DNA of 6,520 nt from Scatosoma sp045660225 (GTDB taxonomy: Bacteria; Bacillota; Clostridia; Christensenellales; Borkfalkiaceae), in assembly GCA_045660225.1 (NCBI GenBank), contig JAZRDK010000034.1, positions 1 through 6,520 on the forward strand, in the 5' to 3' direction. The position numbers and the translations under genes are program-made. Below, one piece after another: positions 1-6,208 of this stretch (position 1 is the first letter of the stretch; every line of letters begins with the position of its first letter). The notes under the pieces are model-generated. The model was not told the DNA's origin and ran no database searches. It was given only the letters and a program-made list of their open reading frames with translations.

Positions 1-21
1 AAAAAACAGGGAAATTTCCCC
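1..21 (-). terminator. Possible intrinsic terminator at the left edge
   Basis: The 12-base palindrome GGGAAATTTCCC (positions 10-21) is followed on the minus strand by TGTTTTTT, which reaches the window edge. As RNA it folds into only four pairs (GGGA/UCCC) with loop AAUU, which is short for a terminator. It is the only G-C-closed stem with a T-run seen after the last gene, so it is a candidate operon end. Confidence 0.3.
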
Positions 22-140
22 GAAATCGTATAAAGGAAAGAACGTCTTCAAGGATAAGAAACCGCCTAAAAGCCTTATAAATAAAGGGGTTTAACCGTTT
101 GACGATACAAAAATACTCGCAATAGGGAACACACGAAACA

Positions 141-166
141 TTTCGTAAAATACAGCTTTTACGAAA
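141..166 (-). terminator. Stem-loop downstream of the GH13 gene, possible transcript end
   Basis: On the minus strand TTTCGTAAAA, a six-base loop GCTGTA and TTTTACGAAA form a perfect 10-bp stem. It begins 32 bases after the GH13 stop codon and is followed by TGTTTCGTGTG. The stem is AT-rich (two G-C pairs) and the following tract is only moderately T-rich, so it may be a weak terminator or a 3'-end stabilising hairpin. Confidence 0.4.
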
Positions 167-198
167 AGATAAGCCGATATTTTACCAAAATAGTGGGG

Positions 199-2097
199 TT
201 ATGCATTTTCGGCAATTAAAATTCCGTACGAGTTTGCCTTCAATTCGATTTGTTTTTCAAACGTTTCTTGGGTCAACGCGTTTCTCAATTTTTCTTTTCC
301 GATATTTAATAAATAAGGTTTTGAAGAATTGTTCGTATACACGTAGATATTCGTTTTATTTTTACTGCGTTTGTAAACGAACAAGCCTTCACTTGTGATT
401 ACGTCCTTAAATTCGCCGTCTTTGAAAATTTCACGATACGTCTTTCGAAGATTGCCAAGTTTTGTATAAAATTCGATGAGCTCGACGTTTAGATTGTCCC
501 AGTTAAAACATTGACGGCAAAACGGGTCGATGTGTCCTTCCATACCGTTTTCGTCGCCGTAGTAAATACAAGGCACGCCAGGCAACGTAAATTGCAAAAC
601 TGCGCACATTTTCAGCTTTTCTATCGCAATTTCCCTGCCCTTTTTCGTCAAAAGCGCACTTTCTTTTGCCATTTCTTCCTTGTTTTGGCAGTAAATACCG
701 CCTAAAACCGTTAAAATTCGCGCCGTATCGTGCGTTCCTAAGACGTTCATCAACGCGTCCAGCGTTTGCTTGGGATAATGGTTAATTAAAACGCGTACAC
801 AATGCAAAAGTTCAGACGCGTTCCCCGTTTGAATATATCGAAGAATTCCGTCTTTCAAGGGATAATTCATAACGCTGTCAAGCTCTAACCCCTGCAAATA
901 CTCACGGCGTTTCGAATAGGCAATTTTGTTAGACGCGTCTTCCCATACCTCGCCGATAATGATGGCGTCTTTGTTGGCGTTTTTCACGGATTTTCTAAGG
1001 ATTTTCAAAAACTCGTCGGGCAATTCGTCGGCAACGTCTAAGCGGTAACCGCCGATCCCAAATTGCAACCATTTCTCCAAAACGCCGTCTTTTCCGCATA
1101 TAAAGCGTTGATATTCCTCCGAGTGCTCGTTGACTTCGGGCAAAATGTCAATACCCCACCAACTGCTGTATTTATCAGGAAATTCCTGGAAGGAATACCA
1201 AGAATAATACGGCGAATCCTTCGATTGATACGCGCCAACAGACGGATACGCGCCGTATTTATTAAAATAGATGCTATTATCGCCCGTATGACTGAATACA
1301 CCGTCCAAAATGACGCGTATTCCGTATTTTTCCGCGCTCTTAAGAAACCCTGCAAAATCCTTTTCATCGCCTAAAATCGGGTCGATTTTACGATAATCGG
1401 ACGTATCGTAACGATGGTTTGAGCCGGCTTCGAATATAGGATTTAGATAAATCGTCGTAACGCCTAAATCGCTTAAATACGGCAATTTGCTTTCAATACC
1501 CTTAAAATTACCGCCGAAAAAGTCGTTGTTTAACACTTTTCCCTGTTCGTTTGGACGAAAATACGGCATTTCGCCCCATTTTCTTTCAATTCGCCCGTTT
1601 ATGTCTGGCATAGAACCTACTTTACAAAATCTATCAGGAAAGATTTGGTACATAACGCCACCCTTAAACCAGTCGGGGGTTGTGTACCCTTTTTCGTATA
1701 CCGTCAAAAGGAAACCGTCCACGCGGTCGCTGGTAGAGAAATGCCCCGTTTCCATATATCCGCAGGCGACGTTCCCTTTATTTTCAATATAAAAGCTGTA
1801 ATAATACAGTCCCGTTTGGCGTAAAGCAAAGGAAACGCTCCACCCAAACTGCGTTTCCGTCATCGGAAAGAACTCCGCGCGTTCGCCGTCTTGGTTGAGC
1901 CTTAAAAACGCGCGTTCTTTAGGTGCAGTATATTCGCTTTCGGACGGCGTTTTTGCGCGAAATTCCCCCGTTTTTTCGTTAAAAAAACGGGTTTCGTTGC
2001 GCAAGCAAAAAAGATTGAGCACCAATTTTTCGCCTTGTTCCACCGCACCGAGTACGCTTTTGCAGGCTTTGTCTAATGGATTGAAATAAACGTGCAT
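199..2097 (-). CDS. GH13 alpha-glucan hydrolase (neopullulanase/alpha-amylase type), cytoplasmic
   Basis: This is a retaining alpha-glucanase that probably cuts alpha-1,4 and possibly alpha-1,6 bonds of maltodextrin or limit glycogen. Numbering is from the ATG at 2097 (632 residues). An N-terminal beta-sandwich of about 130 residues precedes YQIFPDRF (150-157), the usual entry to the neopullulanase-type (beta/alpha)8 barrel. The conserved GH13 regions are all present: DGVFSHTG (265-272), LPEVN (319-323), GYRLDVADE (350-358, nucleophile D354), GEVWED (382-387, acid/base E383) and LGTHDTARI (453-461, H456 and D457). YYGDENGMEG is at 512-521, then a C-terminal beta domain. No signal peptide or membrane segment is visible. 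The frame is open up to an ATG at 2154 (651 residues), but that start has no Shine-Dalgarno and sits in a hairpin. At 2097 an AAAAGG lies 10 bases upstream, and MHVYFNPLDKACKSVLGAV resembles the family's N-terminus. Linkage specificity cannot be read from the motifs; a GlgX-like role is inferred from position. Confidence 0.92.
   Translation of the reverse strand: MHVYFNPLDKACKSVLGAVEQGEKLVLNLFCLRNETRFFNEKTGEFRAKTPSESEYTAPKERAFLRLNQDGERAEFFPMTETQFGWSVSFALRQTGLYYYSFYIENKGNVACGYMETGHFSTSDRVDGFLLTVYEKGYTTPDWFKGGVMYQIFPDRFCKVGSMPDINGRIERKWGEMPYFRPNEQGKVLNNDFFGGNFKGIESKLPYLSDLGVTTIYLNPIFEAGSNHRYDTSDYRKIDPILGDEKDFAGFLKSAEKYGIRVILDGVFSHTGDNSIYFNKYGAYPSVGAYQSKDSPYYSWYSFQEFPDKYSSWWGIDILPEVNEHSEEYQRFICGKDGVLEKWLQFGIGGYRLDVADELPDEFLKILRKSVKNANKDAIIIGEVWEDASNKIAYSKRREYLQGLELDSVMNYPLKDGILRYIQTGNASELLHCVRVLINHYPKQTLDALMNVLGTHDTARILTVLGGIYCQNKEEMAKESALLTKKGREIAIEKLKMCAVLQFTLPGVPCIYYGDENGMEGHIDPFCRQCFNWDNLNVELIEFYTKLGNLRKTYREIFKDGEFKDVITSEGLFVYKRSKNKTNIYVYTNNSSKPYLLNIGKEKLRNALTQETFEKQIELKANSYGILIAENA
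1967..1991 (-). other. Perfect 10-bp hairpin inside the GH13 coding region
   Basis: The arms CCCGTTTTTT and AAAAAACGGG pair perfectly around a five-base loop. They lie about 105-130 bases after the ATG at 2097 and encode TRFFNEKTG. On the transcribed strand a run of seven T occupies the first arm. No T-run follows the stem, so a terminator reading is weak. Function unknown; it may simply reflect codon choice in this stretch. Confidence 0.35.
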
Positions 2098-2119
2098 AGA
2101 AAAATTGCCTTTTTTATTC

Positions 2120-2152
2120 GACAAAAAGCCGTAACGAGTACAGCTTTTTGTC
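2120..2152 (-). promoter_or_regulatory. Intercistronic stem-loop between glgP and the GH13 gene
   Basis: The arms GACAAAAAGC (2143-2152 read on the minus strand) and GCTTTTTGTC (2120-2129) pair perfectly over 10 bp. After a single mismatch, three further pairs (GTA/TAC) close a five-base loop. The hairpin starts 27 bases after the glgP stop codon. It includes the G of the ATG at 2154 and ends 22 bases before the ATG at 2097. On the transcribed strand it is followed by GAATAAAAAAGG rather than a T-run, so it does not look like a standard intrinsic terminator. An RNA processing or stabilising element, or a translation-modulating element, is an inference. Confidence 0.5.
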
Positions 2153-2178
2153 ATTTCTTATTCGTGTTTTGCGTGAAA

Positions 2179-4611
2179 TCAATCGCGCAAAGGTTTCATA
2201 TTCCAAATATTTTCCGCATAGTCGCGAATACTTCTATCCGCCGAGAAATACCCTGCCGAAGCAATATTACGCAAGGATTTTTGGTTCCACGTGCGTTTAT
2301 CCGTTGCGTACAGCTTGGAAAGTTCCGCTTGCGTAGCAAGGTACGATTCGTAATCCGCCATACACATATACGGGTCGGCAATCGGACTGCCCGTGAGTAA
2401 ATAGTTGGCAATATCCGCAAACGATTCGCCGTTGAAACCAACGATTAACGCCTCTACTACTTTGCGGAGCGTCGGGTCGTTGTTGTAATATACGCTCGCC
2501 GAATAGCCGTTTCTCCAAATTTCCGATACTTCGTCCGCTTTTAAGCCGAAAATATAAATGTTGTCTAATCCGACGTGTTCGCTCATTTCCACGTTCGCGC
2601 CGTCCAACGTACCGATGGTCAACGCGCCGTTAATCATAAACTTCATATTGCCCGTACCGCTGGCTTCTTTTCCTGCAAGCGAGATTTGCTCGGAGATTTC
2701 AGACGCAGGCATCAACATTTCAGACATCGTGACGTTGTAGTCTTCCATATACACGACGTTGAGTTTTTCGGCAATCTTAGGATGCTTTTTAATGTCTTCC
2801 GCAAGATAGCAAATGAGCTTAATGATTTTCTTTGCCATATAATACCCTGCCGCCGCTTTTGCCGCGAAAATATACGTTTTCGGTTGCATAGGCGTGTCGG
2901 GGTTTTCTTTTAACGTCAAGTAATCGGTGATGATATGCAGAACGTTCAAAAGTTGGCGTTTATATTCGTGCAAACGCTTTGCCTGTACGTCAAACAACGT
3001 TTCGGGATTGATGACAACGCCCTGCTTTTTGCGTGCGAAATCGGCAAATTGTTTCTTTTTAAGCGCTTTGATTTCTTCCAAACGCTTTAATACCGCGTCG
3101 TCGTTTTCAAATTTCTTAAATGCGGAAAGTTTAGACGCGTCCTTTGCATAACCTTCGCCGATACAGTCGTTCAACAAGGCGCAAAGTTCGGGATTCGACT
3201 GATTTAACCAACGTCTATGCGCGATACCGTTCGTTACGTTGGTAAATTTTTCGGGCGTATATTCGTAGAAATCCTTAAAAATGCTTTCTTTAATAATTTC
3301 GCTGTGCAAACCGGAAACGCCGTTGACGTGGTGCGAGCCGTGAACGGACAAATTCGCCATCTTTACGACGTTGTACGACATAATCGCCATACGCGAAATT
3401 TTGTCCCAGTCACCGGGATATTTTGCCCAAAGCGCTTCGCATTGACGGCGGTTGATTTCCTTCAAAATCGAATAAATTCTCGGAAGGCGTCTTGCAATCA
3501 AGTCTTCCGGCCACGTTTCCAACGCTTCCGCCAAAACGGTGTGGTTGGTGTACGCGCAAACGGACGTCGTAATATTCCAAGCTTCGTCCCAAGACATAGC
3601 GTTTTCATCGATAAGCAAACGCATCAATTCGGGAATTGCGAGCGCAGGATGCGTGTCGTTTAAGTGAATTGCCGCCATTTTCGGCAACAATTTCAACGAA
3701 CCGTATCTTCTCTTATGGTCGGCAAGAATATTTTGCAAGGACGCGGAAACAAGGAAATATTGCTGTTTTAAGCGCAAGGATTTACCTTCGATATGGTTAT
3801 CCGCAGGATAAAGCACCTTCGATATAAGTTCTGCTTCGTTGTCGTCCTTCATAACGGACGCGTAGTCGCCTTGCGAAAAGAGTTTCATATCGAAGTTTTG
3901 AACGCTTCTTGCTTTCCAAAGACGGAGCACGGAAACGGCTTCGCTATCATAACCGGAAACCATCATATCGTATGCAACCGCTTGGATTTCTTTGGCGTCG
4001 CGATAAATCGTTTCCAAACCGCGTTCCGTCCACTTTTCTTCGATGTATCCGTCGAATTTTACCGTGAAAATCTTGTCGCTTCTTTGCGTCAACCAAACTT
4101 CGCCACCGGGCAACCAAACGTCGGGCAATTCCGTCTGCCAACCGTCTACGATTTTTTGCTTAAACAAGCCGTAATCATAGCGAATCGAGAAACCCATTGC
4201 CGGATAATCTTGCGTAGCAAGACCGTCCATAAAACAAGCCGCAAGACGTCCAAGACCGCCGTTTCCAAGACCTGCGTCGGGCTCAAGCTCGTACAAGTCT
4301 TCAAGGGTAACGTCGTATTCCTTCAGCGCTTCCGCGAAAACGTCCGTTACGCCAAGATTGAAGACGCTGTTTTTAAGCGAACGCCCCATCAAAAATTCCA
4401 TACACAGATAGTACACGCGTTTGGATTTGGTTGCCTTGGTTTTTAAGTGGAAGGCATGGCGCTTTTCCAGCATAATATCGCGTACGCTCATAACAACCGC
4501 TTTATACAGTTGCTCTTTACGCGCTTCCGCAGGCGCGACGCCGAAATAACGCGAAAGTTTGCCTTTTATCAGCTCCTTTGCGTCCATTTCCGTAAACTGT
4601 TCTTTTTTCAT
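2179..4611 (-). CDS. glgP: Glycogen/starch/alpha-glucan phosphorylase (GT35)
   Basis: This PLP-dependent enzyme releases glucose-1-phosphate from non-reducing ends of glycogen or maltodextrin and stops near alpha-1,6 branches. At 810 residues it has normal bacterial length. Family landmarks in order are YYLCMEFLMGRSL (67-79), EPDAGLGNGGLGRLAACFMD (110-129), HLNDTHPALAIPELMR (316-331), NHTVLAEALETWP (356-368, with the active-site His at 357), NVTNGIAHRRWL (458-469) and FDVQAKRLHEYKRQ (540-553, the phosphate-contacting Lys-Arg at 545-546). The PLP site EASGTGNMKFMINGALTIGT spans 649-668, and the Schiff-base lysine is K657. No key residue is missing. There is no N-terminal extension like the one that carries the phosphorylated serine in animal enzymes. 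The gene lies between glgA and a GH13 hydrolase, so its substrate is most likely the cell's own glycogen; a maltodextrin preference (MalP-like) cannot be excluded from sequence. Confidence 0.97.
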   Translation of the reverse strand: MKKEQFTEMDAKELIKGKLSRYFGVAPAEARKEQLYKAVVMSVRDIMLEKRHAFHLKTKATKSKRVYYLCMEFLMGRSLKNSVFNLGVTDVFAEALKEYDVTLEDLYELEPDAGLGNGGLGRLAACFMDGLATQDYPAMGFSIRYDYGLFKQKIVDGWQTELPDVWLPGGEVWLTQRSDKIFTVKFDGYIEEKWTERGLETIYRDAKEIQAVAYDMMVSGYDSEAVSVLRLWKARSVQNFDMKLFSQGDYASVMKDDNEAELISKVLYPADNHIEGKSLRLKQQYFLVSASLQNILADHKRRYGSLKLLPKMAAIHLNDTHPALAIPELMRLLIDENAMSWDEAWNITTSVCAYTNHTVLAEALETWPEDLIARRLPRIYSILKEINRRQCEALWAKYPGDWDKISRMAIMSYNVVKMANLSVHGSHHVNGVSGLHSEIIKESIFKDFYEYTPEKFTNVTNGIAHRRWLNQSNPELCALLNDCIGEGYAKDASKLSAFKKFENDDAVLKRLEEIKALKKKQFADFARKKQGVVINPETLFDVQAKRLHEYKRQLLNVLHIITDYLTLKENPDTPMQPKTYIFAAKAAAGYYMAKKIIKLICYLAEDIKKHPKIAEKLNVVYMEDYNVTMSEMLMPASEISEQISLAGKEASGTGNMKFMINGALTIGTLDGANVEMSEHVGLDNIYIFGLKADEVSEIWRNGYSASVYYNNDPTLRKVVEALIVGFNGESFADIANYLLTGSPIADPYMCMADYESYLATQAELSKLYATDKRTWNQKSLRNIASAGYFSADRSIRDYAENIWNMKPLRD

Positions 4612-4620
4612 ACTCTATAT

Positions 4621-4626
4621 TCTCCT
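4621..4626 (-). promoter_or_regulatory. Ribosome binding site of glgP
   Basis: AGGAGA on the minus strand lies 9 bases before the ATG at 4611. It sits in the 46-base, AT-rich gap between glgA and glgP. I see no terminator hairpin in that gap, which fits read-through from glgA. Confidence 0.75.
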
Positions 4627-4657
4627 AAAAAATTTTTATCCTTTGCTTAGTAAGAAA

Positions 4658-6184
4658 TTAAAACGCCGAAACGGTGTCTTCGTATAATTTCTTATACTCT
4701 TCGGCAGAACGAAGCCACGAGAAATCGGTGGTTGCAGCCTTTTTCATTAATGCTGTCCACTTCTCTTTGTTTTTATACATATCCAACGCTTCGTGAATTA
4801 CGTAAAGCATATCGTACGCGTTGCAGGACGCAAACGTAAACCCGTTGCCACCTGCGCCACAAGGCTTAATACTGTCGTATAATCCACCCGTTTCGCGTAC
4901 GAGCGGTACGGTTGCGTAACGCGACGCAATCATTTGCGAAAGTCCGCAAGGCTCGCTGACGGAAGGCATTAAGAAAATATCCGCACCCGAATAAATCTTG
5001 CGCGACAAATCGCCGTTGAAAGCGATATTTGCCGACACTTTGCCTTCGTAGCGTTTGCCAAGGTCTTTGAAATACGCTTCGTACGCCGTGTCGCCCGTGC
5101 CCAAAAGCACAAATTGTACGTCTTCGTGTAAAATATCTTCCGCTACCGTTTTCACAAGCTCGATACCCTTATGCGAAACCAAACGGGTTATCATAGCAAT
5201 CATTGGAACGTCTTTCACGGGCAAACCGAGCATTTTTTGAAGCTCTGCCTTACAAACTGCCTTACCTTCCAGGTCGTTAGGAGAATAGTTTTTGAACAGA
5301 GCGCCATCCGTCGTAGGGTCGTAGGAAAATACGTCGATACCGTTTAATACGCCCGTCAATTTACCCGCGTTTTTGCAAATAATGTCTTGCAAACCGTGCG
5401 CATACTGCGCCGTCATAATCTCTTTTGCGTACGTCGGACTTACCGTGGAAAAACGTTCGGAACACTCGATTGCGCCTTTCATAAGATTGATACAACCGTC
5501 GTATTCGACCAAACCGCAAGCGTCCTTAGGAAGACCGAACAAATCTTCCAAAATATCCAAGGAATATTTGCCCTGGTATTCGATGTTATGTATCGTGAAC
5601 AACGCGCGGATATTTTGGTATTCGGGACGGCTTGCATAAAGCGTTTTCAAATAAATCGCGCAAGCGGCTGCCTGCCAGTCGTGGCAATGCAATACGTTGG
5701 GATAAAAATCGATAAACGGCAAAAATTCCAAAACGCCACGCGAGAAAAACGCGAAACGTTCGCCGTCGTCGTAGTAGCCGTAGCAACCCGAACGCTTAAA
5801 ATAGTATTCGTTGTCCAAGAAATAGAAGGTTACGCCGTCTTGTTTCGTGCAAAAGATACCGCAGTATTGCGTTCTCCAGGAAAGCGGAACGTAGATGTTG
5901 CCAAGGAAGGACATTTTTCTTCTCATTTCGGGTTTAACGTCGGAATACAAGGGCAACACCACGCGAATATCGTACGCAGGGTCCTTTGCAAGCGCTTGCG
6001 GGAGCGAGCCGATGACGTCGGCAAGCCCGCCCGTCGCAATAAAGGGACGAGCCTCGGACGCTACGAACAAAATCTTTTTCTTGGGTACGAGCGTAGGCTC
6101 TTGTTCTACTGCGTTTAACGCCATACGTTTTTCTTCCGTTTCAAAAAGTTCGATGCTTTTCTTGACAGTCTTTCTTTCCGCCAT
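4658..6184 (-). CDS. glgA: Glycogen synthase, ADP-glucose type (GT5)
   Basis: This cytoplasmic enzyme transfers glucose from ADP-glucose to the non-reducing end of an alpha-1,4-glucan. The 508-residue protein has the two Rossmann domains of the GT-B fold. The N-terminal domain starts at KKILFVASEA (residues 35-44), with the glycine-rich ATGGLADV loop at 50-57, HCHDWQ at 166-171 and TIHNIEYQG at 197-205. NGID is at 281-284. The C-terminal domain has RLVSHKG at 334-340 (the conserved Arg and Lys that bind nucleotide phosphates), EPCGL at 411-415 (the conserved Glu) and ETGGL at 431-435. Two features are unusual: a charged extension of about 33 residues before the usual first strand, and alanine instead of the classical lysine in the KTGGL motif. 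The ATG at 6184 is chosen for its strong Shine-Dalgarno. The gene follows glgD by 24 bases and precedes glgP by 46. Confidence 0.96.
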   Translation of the reverse strand: MAERKTVKKSIELFETEEKRMALNAVEQEPTLVPKKKILFVASEARPFIATGGLADVIGSLPQALAKDPAYDIRVVLPLYSDVKPEMRRKMSFLGNIYVPLSWRTQYCGIFCTKQDGVTFYFLDNEYYFKRSGCYGYYDDGERFAFFSRGVLEFLPFIDFYPNVLHCHDWQAAACAIYLKTLYASRPEYQNIRALFTIHNIEYQGKYSLDILEDLFGLPKDACGLVEYDGCINLMKGAIECSERFSTVSPTYAKEIMTAQYAHGLQDIICKNAGKLTGVLNGIDVFSYDPTTDGALFKNYSPNDLEGKAVCKAELQKMLGLPVKDVPMIAMITRLVSHKGIELVKTVAEDILHEDVQFVLLGTGDTAYEAYFKDLGKRYEGKVSANIAFNGDLSRKIYSGADIFLMPSVSEPCGLSQMIASRYATVPLVRETGGLYDSIKPCGAGGNGFTFASCNAYDMLYVIHEALDMYKNKEKWTALMKKAATTDFSWLRSAEEYKKLYEDTVSAF

Positions 6185-6191
6185 ACTTTCT

Positions 6192-6198
6192 CTCCTTT
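6192..6198 (-). promoter_or_regulatory. Ribosome binding site of glgA
   Basis: AAAGGAG on the minus strand lies 7 bases before the ATG at 6184. It is the best Shine-Dalgarno match near the glgA 5' end. It decides in favour of the long start: the internal ATG at codon 21 has only a weaker GGAAG about 9 bases upstream. Confidence 0.8.
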
Positions 6199-6208
6199 AC
6201 GTTGGTTG

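Larger units (their letters stand above)
1..198. other. Intergenic region downstream of the operon
   Basis: No convincing gene is present. The plus-strand frames are open from the left edge for only 10, 30 and 25 codons, which cannot be distinguished from chance, although the tail of a convergent gene is possible. On the minus strand the ATG at 141 gives only 16 codons. The stretch is AT-rich and contains the two stem-loops described separately. Confidence 0.6.

Noticed and set aside
1..94. Plus-strand frames open from the left edge, possibly the end of a convergent gene
   Set aside because: The longest is 30 codons of lysine-rich, low-complexity sequence with no recognisable motif; this length is common by chance in such DNA.
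2965..2985. Possible CcpA cre-like site (GTGCAAACGCTTTGCC)
   Set aside because: It misses consensus positions on the right half, and it lies deep inside the glgP coding region at the HEYKRQ motif.
3669..3687. Six-bp inverted repeat TTGCCG/CGGCAA in glgP
   Set aside because: It lies within the conserved LLPKMAAI coding stretch, is short and has no adjoining T-run.
6008..6022. Five-bp inverted repeat GCCGA/TCGGC in glgA
   Set aside because: It is short and explained by the conserved GGLADVIG coding sequence; stems of this size are expected by chance.
5387..6118. Long plus-strand open frame (243 codons) opposite glgA
   Set aside because: It is fully antisense to a well-supported glycogen synthase and shows no recognisable motif; the opposite frame stays open because of the coding strand's codon use. 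The same applies to the 217- and 148-codon plus-strand frames opposite glgP.
6163..6188. TTGACA-like -35 box on the plus strand near the glgA start
   Set aside because: No good -10 follows at 16-18 bases, and the sequence is explained as Lys-Thr-Val-Lys-Lys codons of GlgA on the other strand.
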